Virus record (IMG/VR): IMGVR_UViG_3300047377_000437
Location: 1 to 39,572 of that record
Length of the DNA: 39,572 nucleotides
Strand: one strand, 5' to 3'
From: a virus
A model generated the notes under the pieces. It saw only the letters and a list, made by a program, of their open reading frames with translations, did no database searches and was not told the origin of the DNA. Shown here piece after piece: positions 17,874-26,980 of this stretch. Each line of letters starts with the position of its first letter. The first letter of the stretch is position 1. The position numbers and the translations under genes were made by a program.

Positions 17874-19425
17874 TATTTAGCTCCTTTAACGTTGTTTTGT
17901 ATTGCTCTCGTGATATGTCCCCATTCTCAAACGCTTCGGTTAACTCCGCTTGCGTTTTGTACGTTGCGGCCTCCGGCCCCTCCATTGCTTCCCGAAGTGC
18001 CGGATACACGTTTTGCTCAGCGTATTGCTTTAACTCAAGCGTCGTTTTTATCTCGCCACGCTCGTAAGCGTCCGCCATGGCTTCCATTTGGGTAGCAATT
18101 AGCTCATCGGCATTGGCTTCTCTTTCTGTACTTTGCCCTGTTGATGCCGCCGCAAACGCCGCAAACACATCAAGCGGCTTGCCGCCGACAATTGAGTACA
18201 TCCGCTCTTTAATGATATTCATCGCCGGTGACTGAAAAAACTCATTTTCTTGCTGTTTTATTGTATTCATGACATACGTCAAATCGCCCGAGCTCAACCC
18301 AGCGGGATGCTCCCCCCTTAAAATTTCCTCTTTAACAACTTGGCCATCGCCTTGGTAAACCCGAAGCGTCAAGTTTCGTTTAAGTAACGGATCCGTCTCC
18401 GTCGCTTGGTTTTGAAGACTTTGGCTAAACTCTCTTAATTGCTTTCGCTCTTGAAACGTTTTACCAGTAGATACAAACGCTTCTGCTGCTGCATCAAAAT
18501 TAGGATCGCTAGGATCAATACCTATCAACTGCTCGCCACGTACAAGCTGTCGCTCAACGCGTTGCTGTTCTTGTTGCTTCTCCGCATAGCTCTCTGCCTG
18601 TAGTTGTGTGTTAAACGCTTGTTTAACTCTTTCAGCAGCTTTTAGTTTTACGTCGTCGGGTAACGTATCAAACGCCTCATTGCCTGTGTCACCTGTTTGT
18701 ACTGCGGCCATGAAGCCAATCATATCGTCTTGCCCAATGGCATACGTAGTAAGCTGGGACACTTGAATACTCTCAATTTCTGCCGCACGCTCCACTGCAT
18801 ACTTCCGCTCCAATAACTCAACCTGCTCTGGCGTTTGATACCCCTTTTGCAACACCTCACTTTGCAACCGGCGTTCCCGACTGTCTTCAAGCTCCCCCAA
18901 ATAAATTGCAGTTAATTGTTGCCCTTCTGGCGTAGACACGTCGACATTTTTTAAACGTTCAACAAGCTGTTCATGATGGCTTTCATTTGCTTTTTGTTGA
19001 TCTAATTGTAGATTTTTACTAAACGTCTCACGGGATTTAACCAACTGTTGGTTAACAATTGCGTTGCTCATTACAGTTAGCCGGGCTCTATATTGCTCGG
19101 GAGCTTCGCTAACTAGCGCGTCCACATACGCCGTTGCTAAACCTTGGGCCTTATCTGGGTTTGGGTTTTCATCAAAAAGTCGGACAACATTTGTTTGAAC
19201 CTCAGAAGCCGCCGACGTATAATACAGATCGGCAGTGGCTTGTTGGGCAATAAGATTTTGACGCTGAAACGCCACAAGTGTTGAACTAGCCAACCCAAGT
19301 ACACGCTGTTTAGCTTGCTCTGCGCCTGCAATTCCCGCCGGTGTAACCGACGGAGCTTGGACCGGAGCCGACCGCAATGACACGCCTTGCCCCCCATATC
19401 GCGGTGTTCGAGAAGCTAAACTCAC
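17860..19425 (-). CDS. Internal virion protein, gp15-like
   Basis: This 521-residue, alanine-, glutamine- and glutamate-rich helical protein has no membrane segment. The N-terminus is proline-rich and flexible (1-35), and the remainder is nearly all predicted helix. Size and place between the gp14-like and gp16-like genes match T7 gp15, which forms the periplasmic tube of the ejectosome. The assignment rests on synteny more than sequence. The GTG start overlaps the upstream stop (GTGA), and a run of G residues serves as its binding site. Confidence 0.72.
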   Translation of the reverse strand: MSLASRTPRYGGQGVSLRSAPVQAPSVTPAGIAGAEQAKQRVLGLASSTLVAFQRQNLIAQQATADLYYTSAASEVQTNVVRLFDENPNPDKAQGLATAYVDALVSEAPEQYRARLTVMSNAIVNQQLVKSRETFSKNLQLDQQKANESHHEQLVERLKNVDVSTPEGQQLTAIYLGELEDSRERRLQSEVLQKGYQTPEQVELLERKYAVERAAEIESIQVSQLTTYAIGQDDMIGFMAAVQTGDTGNEAFDTLPDDVKLKAAERVKQAFNTQLQAESYAEKQQEQQRVERQLVRGEQLIGIDPSDPNFDAAAEAFVSTGKTFQERKQLREFSQSLQNQATETDPLLKRNLTLRVYQGDGQVVKEEILRGEHPAGLSSGDLTYVMNTIKQQENEFFQSPAMNIIKERMYSIVGGKPLDVFAAFAAASTGQSTEREANADELIATQMEAMADAYERGEIKTTLELKQYAEQNVYPALREAMEGPEAATYKTQAELTEAFENGDISREQYKTTLKELNSGER

Positions 19426-19901
19426 CGGGCCCCCCCTCGCATACCGTAATACGACGTAAGCCCAGCCAACGGTGCCCCCAGTAGCCCACTAGTCCGAGCT
19501 GCGCCTGCCGCATACCCATATTGCTTTGCTTGGGCCCGCTCCTGAGCAATGCTTGTTCGCAACCCAAGCTCTCGCGTAGACGTAAACAGTTTGCCTAATC
19601 GGTCTGCCCGCGCTACTTTACCGACGTCTGCGGTTTGCAACGCCTCAAATGACCGGCCAGATACCCCAGCCGATCCGAACGCCGCTTGTTGTGCCGACAT
19701 AACTTCTCGCAATTGTTGCTGCCGTTGTAGCTCGTCTTCCGCCGCTTGCGTTTTCTCCGCCTGTACTTGTAGTGCCAATTGTTTTGCTTGCAATTCAGAT
19801 TGTCGTTTTTGAAACTGAGCCATGTTTGCTTGCGCTTGCGACTGGCTATACACCGAGTACGCTGATATTGCTGCTATAATTGCTACGAATGGTACTGCCA
19901 T
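19422..19901 (-). CDS. Internal virion protein, gp14-like
   Basis: The 159-residue protein has an N-terminal hydrophobic helix (MAVPFVAIIAAISAYSVYS). A long Gln/Ala-rich coiled coil (20-75), a central FGSAGVSGRSFEAL loop and a glycine-rich C-terminus (AAGAARTSGLLGAPL) follow. This is the usual make-up of T7 gp14-like internal core proteins, which insert in the outer membrane during ejection. It has AGGAGT before the ATG. The order gp12-like, gp14-like, gp15-like, gp16-like is kept as in T7. Confidence 0.8.
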   Translation of the reverse strand: MAVPFVAIIAAISAYSVYSQSQAQANMAQFQKRQSELQAKQLALQVQAEKTQAAEDELQRQQQLREVMSAQQAAFGSAGVSGRSFEALQTADVGKVARADRLGKLFTSTRELGLRTSIAQERAQAKQYGYAAGAARTSGLLGAPLAGLTSYYGMRGGAR

Positions 19902-19909
19902 AATTACTC

Positions 19910-21868
19910 CTATTTTACCTCAACTAGGGTCCCTAATACAATAAACTCCAAAGGTTCAGTTTGGGTAATAGTTATCGTTGGCTCTCGATCGACACCGTTT
20001 AAATACACTTTTTTATACCCAGAAAAAGTTTGAATGGGCGAGTCTAGTAAATCGCCAAACTGTCGAAACGCCGGTAGGTAGGTGTTATTTAAAAATTTTA
20101 CAGATATGTTCCTAGAATTGTGCAACCGAATCTGAGCACTAACTAGCCGCCGGTATTGGCCAGCCATTGAATAGCCGCCAAGATCCACATCAATCGGCAA
20201 CGTCTCAATGCTCGCTGAAAAATTAATACCGGCTTCAATAGCACTAACTTTTTGGGAACTTGTAAAATTACCACTAGCAATCGTGACGTTTTGTAAAATG
20301 TAATCGTCTCCCCGCACCTTAACCGTCTCCCCATCTAAATGCCCGTAGCCGGTCCACGTATCCGTAGGCGAGCCGCTAGTTGAAAGTTTAGACGCGTCCA
20401 TATACGCAGCCTCGTTAAACTTCTCAATGTACCGTACTGTGCCCCCGTTAATGGTACGTTTAACCACGACATAGACAACTTCATTAACGACCGTGACATC
20501 TTCAAATTCACCCTCAGTTGTGAACAAACTCCATGCTGCCAGCCCAACCGAACGCAATGCACTAAATACCGCAATCGTTCCGTCGGTATTTAACAGATAA
20601 ACAAAATCGGCAGGCACCGTACTAGTCGCTTTTCTTACGACCAAACTCCGAGAAGCGTTAATCAAATGCGACGAATATATCGAAACGTTGGCCGCATTAT
20701 AACTTTTTTCAACATCGTTGTATACAAACTCTCGGATAACACGACCATTGTTTTGAACAAAAATCGTTGCGCCATCCACCGACACCGGCGTAACGGCACT
20801 AGCCCCATGGCCAGTCGCCGGTAACACCGATATGTTCTCTGGCGTAATCGGCTCGGTATCTCGGTTCGGTATGTAGTATTCGCCCGCCGTAGTAAAAATT
20901 TGAAACGTCCGCCCCGGGTACACTCGCTGAATCGCATTAAGCTCGTCACTATCCAAAGTCACATCAATCGCGTCGGCAGCATTACTCCCATTAAGATCAA
21001 AGTTGTAAAAATAACTAACCTTAGACCCCCAAAGCGTTTGTGGACGCGATTTGCTTCCACCAAACCACAGCCGCGATTGATAAAATGTTAAACTAACCGG
21101 CCACCCACGACTTGCGCTCCATGCCGGTTCGTACCCCGACTCGTACTCCCACTCGCCCGCGTCAATCGACGTACCCGGAAAATCAACGTGAACATCCCCA
21201 ATAACTTGGGTTGCGCTGACATATTGCGTAATAAACAATATGCCGCCTTTCTTCCCAATTATGTACTGGTTAACGCTGCTTGCGCTAAATACATTGTGCG
21301 TAGAAGTTGCGGTAACGTCTCGCCCGCTAACCGAAGCTAACGTTAAATGATTGGTTGCGGGCTCCGTCACGGTCACGCCAGTAAACGCATACACCGGAAT
21401 GTGCTCAAACGTAATGTAAGCCGCTGTCCATGCTGTATGCGACGTTCGCTGAATTTGAATCGGCGCAACATCCGGGTGCACTAAAATTAAAGTGTCCGCT
21501 GATTGCGTAAAATCCATCTCTCTTATTTGCGATACGGTTAGCGTAGATATTGGCGCGCTGCTAACCGTCGCTTGCAAAACATCATCTTTATACACTTTGA
21601 ACTCGCCAGCCGTAAACACCAACAAATATGTTTGAATGTTGTTAAACTCAAAATTAATTAAACGAGCTTCTTGGTTCGACGTTGTGGCAGCAACATACTC
21701 TAGTCCTTCCCGTCGAAACGCATACCCCTCGGGGCTTACGTACACGTTCCTCAATTGCTTAGCCGAATCCGAATACCGCTCCCGCCGAATATCCATTATT
21801 GACGTAGGGCTAATCTCGCCTCCCACGAACGATCGTTGTGCGGCTATAAGTTTTGTTTTACGAGCCAT
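19910..21868 (-). CDS. Tail tubular protein B (nozzle, gp12-like)
   Basis: The 652-residue protein starts RSFVGGEISPTSIMDIRRERY. This is the characteristic opening of podophage tail nozzle proteins (F-x-G-G-E-I/L-S-P...R-x-D...Y...G...L.N), followed by GYAFRREGLEYVA. Later it contains WPVSLTFYQSRLWFGGSKSRPQTLWGSK (about 260-285), the conserved P-x-x-V-x-F-x-x-x-R-L-x-F-G-G box. The rest is beta-rich. It forms the end of the short tail below the gp11-like adaptor. Its start overlaps the adaptor stop (TAATG) with AGGAGC upstream. Confidence 0.92.
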   Translation of the reverse strand: MARKTKLIAAQRSFVGGEISPTSIMDIRRERYSDSAKQLRNVYVSPEGYAFRREGLEYVAATTSNQEARLINFEFNNIQTYLLVFTAGEFKVYKDDVLQATVSSAPISTLTVSQIREMDFTQSADTLILVHPDVAPIQIQRTSHTAWTAAYITFEHIPVYAFTGVTVTEPATNHLTLASVSGRDVTATSTHNVFSASSVNQYIIGKKGGILFITQYVSATQVIGDVHVDFPGTSIDAGEWEYESGYEPAWSASRGWPVSLTFYQSRLWFGGSKSRPQTLWGSKVSYFYNFDLNGSNAADAIDVTLDSDELNAIQRVYPGRTFQIFTTAGEYYIPNRDTEPITPENISVLPATGHGASAVTPVSVDGATIFVQNNGRVIREFVYNDVEKSYNAANVSIYSSHLINASRSLVVRKATSTVPADFVYLLNTDGTIAVFSALRSVGLAAWSLFTTEGEFEDVTVVNEVVYVVVKRTINGGTVRYIEKFNEAAYMDASKLSTSGSPTDTWTGYGHLDGETVKVRGDDYILQNVTIASGNFTSSQKVSAIEAGINFSASIETLPIDVDLGGYSMAGQYRRLVSAQIRLHNSRNISVKFLNNTYLPAFRQFGDLLDSPIQTFSGYKKVYLNGVDREPTITITQTEPLEFIVLGTLVEVK

Positions 21869-22431
21869 TAGCTCCTAACCGCAAGATAACTTTGCGTTCC
21901 AGGTGACGTTCCCGTGCCCCCTGAGTTTTGGGAATCTATTAACTTAGCGTCAATCAATTGCTGTTTTAATAGATTGCCATAGACCATCGCTTTATCTGAG
22001 TCTTCTTGTAACGCAATCGCCAATAATCGAGCCATAGAAAACTCAAGCGCACGGGCAAAATAGGCCGGGAACTTATTTTCTGGCGGGGAGAACGCATACG
22101 TAATTTTTAATGCCGTAGCGTTACAGTATATTTTATCCTCGTGAATTTCGTAGTCTAACGTAGCTGGGTTCTTCTTAACCAACCGTAAATAGTTAGCTGG
22201 CAATTGAAACGCCGAAGAAAACCCATATAGCGGAGCGGCCGCTAATTTATTAAGCTCAACTTGGTTAATAGCAAACCGCCAAGGATGGCTCTGTAACAAG
22301 CCATCCTTAGTCGTGTCATACAACGCTTTACATAGTTTAGCCTCGCGCGTACTGTCTGAAAACGACGTGATCTCGTCGGCCCCAATTAAGAGTAACGCAG
22401 CGGTGCACAAGCTAACTTTTGTAAGCGTCAT
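21868..22431 (-). CDS. Tail tubular protein A (adaptor, gp11-like)
   Basis: The 187-residue protein has the hallmark order of T7 gp11-like adaptors. It opens with a helix ending in LLLIGADEITSFSD, then REAKLCKALYDTTKDGLLQSHPWRFA and YGFSSAFQLPANYLRLVK. It joins the portal to the nozzle. The binding site (TAGAGC) is weak, and the gap to the upstream small head gene is only five bases. Confidence 0.9.
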   Translation of the reverse strand: MTLTKVSLCTAALLLIGADEITSFSDSTREAKLCKALYDTTKDGLLQSHPWRFAINQVELNKLAAAPLYGFSSAFQLPANYLRLVKKNPATLDYEIHEDKIYCNATALKITYAFSPPENKFPAYFARALEFSMARLLAIALQEDSDKAMVYGNLLKQQLIDAKLIDSQNSGGTGTSPGTQSYLAVRS

Positions 22432-22436
22432 AAGCT

Positions 22437-22712
22437 CTAGTCTGAGTCAGTAGCTGTGATAACAAGCCCATTGGTTACGTCAACGACGCCGCCAGTGTTG
22501 CTGTTAACAACATTAAAACTGTGAACCGGGGTTCCGCCAGTTGAAGACACAACAAGAATTATGTCGTTCACTTTCAAGTTTACGGACCGATCATTAAAAT
22601 ACCCGGCTGCTCGAATTACAGACAACGCATCGGGCGAGCTGTAAATAAACAAATCGGGAGTCTCCTGTCCGTATTGAGTTATTGCTTTAAATGAATTAAT
22701 ATCAAATGCCAT
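22437..22712 (-). CDS. Small structural protein after the capsid gene
   Basis: The 91-residue protein begins MAFDINSFKAITQYG. It has beta-rich sequence with SVIRAAGYFNDRSVNLKVNDIILVVSSTGG, a pattern I associate with small decoration or head-fibre domains encoded next to podophage capsid genes. AAGGAGG gives it a strong binding site. A head-decoration or tail-adaptor role is inferred from position. Confidence 0.7.
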   Translation of the reverse strand: MAFDINSFKAITQYGQETPDLFIYSSPDALSVIRAAGYFNDRSVNLKVNDIILVVSSTGGTPVHSFNVVNSNTGGVVDVTNGLVITATDSD

Positions 22713-22725
22713 TTACCTGTCCTCC

Positions 22726-23571
22726 TTATGACTCGTCAGTAGTAATCTTAACGACACCTAACTGATCGATAACGCCAGCTTCCGCCGAAAAATACATAAC
22801 AATCTCGTCAGATATAATATTTGCATTATATTCTACGCGCATTGTAAAGTCTCGGTTCATTACATAACCTACCGCGCTTTTAGCATACGCAAAGTTTGTT
22901 CGGTCATTAGTAGCCAAAGGCAGCCCGCCTTCCTCTCCGTTATTCCCGATAAATTTAAAATCAAACCCGTAAAAGCTGGCGATACTGCCGTTAACCAAAG
23001 TTTTGACCGCGCTCGTATCAATCGTTTTCACGTCAGTTTCTTGAGTTAAGTGGTGCTTACCTCGCACTCCTGCGACAATGTAGCGAGAATCCTCGTCAGC
23101 CCCGTCCTCGTCAAGCAATAGTGCTGATTGAGCAATCATTGCAACGTTTAAGTTATCATTACTACCAGATATGTTTTTAGCAACAGTTTTTGACGGAGAA
23201 GACGCAACCAAAGCGTCAATGATAATCTGGTCTTCTTTTCGGCGACAAGCTCCGGTAATTGCCGGTTTTAACTCCGAAAGCGCATCGTAGGGAACTTCGC
23301 TTTTTAGAAAATCATCACACTGAACACGACCTGCGTATCGTTTGATTGTGATTGTTACTTTAGTGACCGGAGGGTTACTAACTAAAACTTCCGTAGCAAC
23401 AGCGTGCTCGGTCATTCGCATCGCTCCGTATTTTGTAAACTGATGCGACTCTCCGCCTGTAGTTTTAACCCGTACAGTATCTCTTAATTTCCCACCATTT
23501 TCAATAAATTCGTGATGAACATCCGCTTCAAATGTTTTGAATTGGACTGTGTTTAAAATATTATATGACAT
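22726..23571 (-). CDS. Major capsid protein
   Basis: The 281-residue protein fits short HK97-fold capsid proteins. It has an N-terminal arm (VQFKTFEADVHHEFIENGGKL region), a basic RYAGRVQCDDFL segment, a long spine helix (ELKPAITGACRRKEDQIIIDAL, 97-118) and a C-terminal ISDEIVMYFSAEAGVIDQLGVVKI. Scaffold, portal and terminase genes directly upstream support the call. It has its own consensus promoter and a 135-base leader, so it can be made in excess over its neighbours. GAGGAT is the binding site. Confidence 0.88.
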   Translation of the reverse strand: MSYNILNTVQFKTFEADVHHEFIENGGKLRDTVRVKTTGGESHQFTKYGAMRMTEHAVATEVLVSNPPVTKVTITIKRYAGRVQCDDFLKSEVPYDALSELKPAITGACRRKEDQIIIDALVASSPSKTVAKNISGSNDNLNVAMIAQSALLLDEDGADEDSRYIVAGVRGKHHLTQETDVKTIDTSAVKTLVNGSIASFYGFDFKFIGNNGEEGGLPLATNDRTNFAYAKSAVGYVMNRDFTMRVEYNANIISDEIVMYFSAEAGVIDQLGVVKITTDES

Positions 23572-23743
23572 GATTTATCCTCAATTCTTAACAACTAGTA
23601 CAACAGTCGAATTGGGTTATCGCCACTTAGCGGGCCTCATCTGCCATTTAAAGTTTGGGTCAACTTTAGCTTTTATGGGCTTCGTAAAAAGGTTGCCATA
23701 AAAAAACTACAAATATTATAACTTACTTTTTTTTAATTGTCAA
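23572..23743 (-). promoter_or_regulatory. Consensus sigma70 promoter and leader of the capsid gene
   Basis: Read on the minus strand, TTGACA (23743-23738), a 17-base spacer (23737-23721) and TATAAT (23720-23715) make a perfect match to the sigma70 consensus at ideal spacing. The -35 box lies inside the last codons of the scaffold gene. Transcription should start near 23708, leaving a leader of about 135 bases. The leader includes a perfect 6-base hairpin (AAAGTT/AACTTT, 23650-23667). It is one of the few non-coding gaps in the late block. Confidence 0.85.
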
Positions 23744-24485
23744 GTTTTGCTCCATTCGCAACAAAGTAATTTCGCATCTTACCTAAATACTCTTTTTGCT
23801 TGTCTGGGTACGCCTCAAACAAATGTGCATTTTCTTTATGATACTTTCTAGCTTCTACTAAAAGCTCGTCAGCCGATTGTTTTGGGGCTGCGGCTGCGTT
23901 GCCTGATGGAATAGTTAAATTCTGTTTAACTAGATTTCGGTGTAAAAAATCCAATGCCTCTCCACTCACCGCTATGCTATCCAATATTTTCTGGTCTTCT
24001 TCGCTTAGGCCACTCTTATAGTTATTAAGCTCACCAAGCACTTGCTCTTTTCGATGCCCAAGTTTTAACAGCTCGTCTTCGGGGTTAGCTTTCGCCGCTT
24101 CTATTGACTCTAAATAGCTTCCCAGCACCCCTTCGGCTTGCTCTTTATTTAATCCATTTTTCTTGAAAACCTCTGCAAGATACGGCAAGTCTAAAGTTTC
24201 GCTTAACTCTTTGTACTTCTCTAACTGCCCGCCCTCTTCAAAATTAAAATCGTAATTTTCTGGCGCGGCGTATTTGGACTCCATCTCTTTAACGTTCTTA
24301 CGCAACTCCCCAATGTACTTACTTTGTTCGCTATAAGCAGCCGCTAGATCGCCAGCTGTTTTATACTTACCCCCCAATAAATCCGCTGTTTCCGCCTCCG
24401 CACTAATAGCTTCTACACTTTCTGCTTGCGCGTTTTCTGTTTCTACTGCTTCTGCTGTTTCTGTTGGGGTCTGAAGTAATGACAT
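23733..24485 (-). CDS. Capsid scaffolding protein
   Basis: The 250-residue, acidic, helical protein has an N-terminus rich in Glu, Ala and Thr (TETAEAVETENAQAESVEAI region), a central KYKTAGDLAAAYSEQSKYIGELRKN box (40-65) and a lysine-rich C-terminal helix (RKYHKENAHLFEAYPDKQKEYL). This plan matches podophage scaffolds, whose basic C-terminus binds the capsid subunit. GGAGG stands before the ATG. Its stop codon is embedded in the capsid promoter. Confidence 0.85.
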   Translation of the reverse strand: MSLLQTPTETAEAVETENAQAESVEAISAEAETADLLGGKYKTAGDLAAAYSEQSKYIGELRKNVKEMESKYAAPENYDFNFEEGGQLEKYKELSETLDLPYLAEVFKKNGLNKEQAEGVLGSYLESIEAAKANPEDELLKLGHRKEQVLGELNNYKSGLSEEDQKILDSIAVSGEALDFLHRNLVKQNLTIPSGNAAAAPKQSADELLVEARKYHKENAHLFEAYPDKQKEYLGKMRNYFVANGAKLDN

Positions 24486-24733
24486 TAATTAGCCTCCTTA
24501 GCTTTATTTTTCACTTGCTCTAAAAGTCGTTTAAGTTGTCGTACTACACTGTTTTGTCCTTCTCGTTGTGCTGCTGCCATTAAAGTATTGCCACTATCGG
24601 GGTGCACCATCTGAATAACTGGTTTCCCAATTGTGTTATTTTCCAAAATTTTCAACGCTTGTTGCCCGTCCGGGGTTCTAAGTAGCCGAATTAACACTAG
24701 TTTTTCCTCGTCGCTAAACGGTATTTGTATCAT
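24485..24733 (-). CDS. Small hypothetical protein between portal and scaffold
   Basis: The 82-residue, helical, mostly hydrophilic product contains EEKLVLIRLLRTPDGQQALKILE and ends in a lysine-rich helix. It overlaps the portal stop (ATGA) and its own stop overlaps the scaffold start. No family is recognised; a head assembly role is suggested only by the coupling. Confidence 0.65.
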   Translation of the reverse strand: MIQIPFSDEEKLVLIRLLRTPDGQQALKILENNTIGKPVIQMVHPDSGNTLMAAAQREGQNSVVRQLKRLLEQVKNKAKEAN

Positions 24734-26331
24734 TGCGCTGCCTCTGGCGTTTGTTGACCTAGCTGTTGCTGCGCCATGCCAATAATGTTCTGTTGAATTT
24801 GGGCGGATTGTTCTTCCGTGGGTACAAGTCCCGCCGGTAAACTCAAATGTGTAGCGATTTTACGGGCGTATTCTGCTGTGTTTAACACCGTCTCTAGCAT
24901 TTCAGGCCCTTTAATCTCCATCATGTGCCGCGAATAGCGCATTAGATTAAGTATTTCTTCTTCCTCTTGCAACGTGGCCAACGGGGACAGACTTTGAACG
25001 TCAATCTCGAGCCCATTTACCCGAAACTGCCCAAGCGACACAAGCGGGTTACCCTCTGGGTCGCTTACTTTTTCTAAACATTTTAACGACACGTCAACTG
25101 TTTTTGCCACAAGCTCTCTAAACAGCCGCCCAAACGAGGAGCCCGATCGATTGGCGTACTCCTGCTGGCGAATCGTTTGCTCTGTAGCGGTCTTCACAGG
25201 TGCGTCAATCGGGCCTAGCGGGTCGGTAAATAGCATCTCGTTAATGTTTTTCCGCAAGTCTTCCACAATAATCCGTTGTAAATTAGAATACGGAGGTGGG
25301 TTTAAGTATTGAATTTTTGGCCCCGCCATATCCCAGTACACCGGTATTGCAATACCCGGTTCCAGTTTCATGTTCTCTAAACTCATAACGCCATCATCGC
25401 CAACAAGCAACGGCGGCTGCCCAGTCATTGCTGCTGCGGTTAAGTCAAATTGTATCGACTTGTTAAGCGTTTTAATATCCGGTAGCGCATACAACAACGG
25501 GCCGCGGCCATACCACTCGCCGGCAACCACGGACCATCGAAAAACCACCCAAGGTAAAAAGTCTTCTTCGCGCTCTACAAGTAAGTGCTTGCCTTTGGTC
25601 GCCAAAATACAATACTTAAACCCCATAACCTTCTCAGTTTTTTGCACTCCGTCGATTATATAGGTTGCCGTGATTTCTTCGGGATACATGCCCTCTATCA
25701 GCTCGCACTCGTCCATGGGTTTTTCTGCGTAGGCGTCTTGCATTTCTTTGGGTATTTTTGCATCGGGCCACGTGCTCATAATGTTTCGGTATTGCACTTT
25801 CATTTTCCGAAACACCGTATCTACCGTGTTATCGGCCCCTGTTGCTATGTATAATTTGGCAATCGGGACTGCTTCAACCAATAGCGGCTGCCTAATTGTC
25901 CCCGGGCGGATAAGTAAAGCTCCGGTTCCAGCCGCAACGTCATACAACGCTTCGGACACTGCTTGGTCAAACGCCGACGCATGAATGCACTCAAACAGCC
26001 TTTCCTCCATGGTTTCTAGCTCTTTAAGTGTTTGGGCGTCTTCTTGTCCGTTCTCGCCTTTTAAAAACATACCGGTCTTTAACCGAGCCCATTTTTTCAT
26101 GGGCGGGACTAGCACGTTTTGAATATTAGATACAAATTTTTGAGTACCGTTTACTGCGGTTGAATCAAAAACAACTTGAGCGTTATCTCTCTTTTCGCCA
26201 TGCGTAGTCTCGCTAAATAAATTCCGCTGTGGCATACAATACTCGTACACTTCTTCATACGTCGAGTCCCATTGTTGCTTGCGAGACTCTAGTGTTTTGA
26301 ACGTCGCTAAAAATTTTTCTTTAACGCTCAC
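24730..26331 (-). CDS. Portal / head-to-tail connector protein
   Basis: The 533-residue protein matches the T7 gp8 head-to-tail connector family. Diagnostic stretches are WDSTYEEVYEYCMPQRNLF (21-39), FDSTAVNGTQKFVSNIQNVLVPPMKKWA (55-82 region), GRGPLLYALPDIKTLN, and the late KTATEQTIRQQEYANRSGSSFGRL. The last of these corresponds to the Ala-Thr-Glu clip region. Twelve copies form the ring for DNA entry. The start is GTG at 26331, overlapping the upstream stop (GTGA). The C-terminus is Gln-rich (IQQNIIGMAQQQLGQQ). Confidence 0.93.
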   Translation of the reverse strand: MSVKEKFLATFKTLESRKQQWDSTYEEVYEYCMPQRNLFSETTHGEKRDNAQVVFDSTAVNGTQKFVSNIQNVLVPPMKKWARLKTGMFLKGENGQEDAQTLKELETMEERLFECIHASAFDQAVSEALYDVAAGTGALLIRPGTIRQPLLVEAVPIAKLYIATGADNTVDTVFRKMKVQYRNIMSTWPDAKIPKEMQDAYAEKPMDECELIEGMYPEEITATYIIDGVQKTEKVMGFKYCILATKGKHLLVEREEDFLPWVVFRWSVVAGEWYGRGPLLYALPDIKTLNKSIQFDLTAAAMTGQPPLLVGDDGVMSLENMKLEPGIAIPVYWDMAGPKIQYLNPPPYSNLQRIIVEDLRKNINEMLFTDPLGPIDAPVKTATEQTIRQQEYANRSGSSFGRLFRELVAKTVDVSLKCLEKVSDPEGNPLVSLGQFRVNGLEIDVQSLSPLATLQEEEEILNLMRYSRHMMEIKGPEMLETVLNTAEYARKIATHLSLPAGLVPTEEQSAQIQQNIIGMAQQQLGQQTPEAAQ

Positions 26332-26534
26332 ACAACACCCCGCTCAGACGTGGACAGAAGCGACCGTCGCCCCACGGTTCCGCGCCTTAAAGCCAACAAA
26401 GCCGTAGTATTTTCCAGAGAAATCTGCTCGCGTTGCGCTCGACTTTCTTCTTCTTGCTCTAACAACTGTTCTTGTTGCATCTCTAACTGTTTACGCTGTA
26501 CTGAGTCGTCGTATTTGGGACTGCCGCCACCCAT
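26328..26534 (-). CDS. Small coiled-coil protein before the portal
   Basis: The 68-residue product starts MGGGSPKYDD, has a Gln/Glu-rich coiled coil (13-45), and ends with a basic LRRGTVGRRSLLS segment. Short proteins with an MGGG start and a coiled coil commonly stand directly upstream of podophage portal genes. Their role is unknown; capsid core or packaging is likely. GGAGGT precedes the ATG. The gene overlaps the end of the preceding gene by 52 bases. Confidence 0.7.
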   Translation of the reverse strand: MGGGSPKYDDSVQRKQLEMQQEQLLEQEEESRAQREQISLENTTALLALRRGTVGRRSLLSTSERGVV

Positions 26535-26974
26535 AGTTTACCTCCATGTTGTTTATTTGCCAAACATATCTTGCCGCCATTTAACACCAACCACCGGTAC
26601 AAACTGTACGGCGTAAACGCATAATTAGTTATTCCTAGTGCCATTTTAACTATACTAACACATCCCGGTATTATATTTCCAATATGAAACCCCGATCGAC
26701 AGTCTCGTTCGATCGTTTCATATTCAACAACTAAATACTTCGAGCGGTCAAAATGCCCAGCTAAAACTTCCTCGGCCGTTTGATTCTCGTATAGTTTCGT
26801 GTTTATATTAAACCCCGTGTAATCAACGGCTACCGTGTGCGGGCTAATTGTTCGTAAAGCAAACACGTGTTGGATATTTCGGTCTAACACTTTTTTTAAA
26901 AGCCGCATAGTTGGGTGTTTAGTTGGGGGTATTCTCCTAAACACCACATACCATCTAATCTTTTTCATGCCCAT
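26483..26974 (-). CDS. Conserved phage protein, possible papain-like fold
   Basis: The 163-residue protein has a basic start, then TMRLLKKVLDRNIQHVFALR with a His at 36. Near the C-terminus, IIPGCVSIVKMALGI (C105) is followed by FTPYSLYRWLVLNGG. A His followed by a Cys in a G/N-C-V-S-x-V-K-x-x-L-G box and a T-P-x-x-L-Y helix is a pattern I recall from phage proteins near terminase genes that resemble circularly permuted NlpC/P60 enzymes. Activity is unproved. Neither ATG at 26974 nor the one six bases later has a good binding site. Its 3' end overlaps the next gene by 52 bases in another frame. Confidence 0.7.
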   Translation of the reverse strand: MGMKKIRWYVVFRRIPPTKHPTMRLLKKVLDRNIQHVFALRTISPHTVAVDYTGFNINTKLYENQTAEEVLAGHFDRSKYLVVEYETIERDCRSGFHIGNIIPGCVSIVKMALGITNYAFTPYSLYRWLVLNGGKICLANKQHGGKLWVAAVPNTTTQYSVNS

Positions 26975-26980
26975 AGTATA

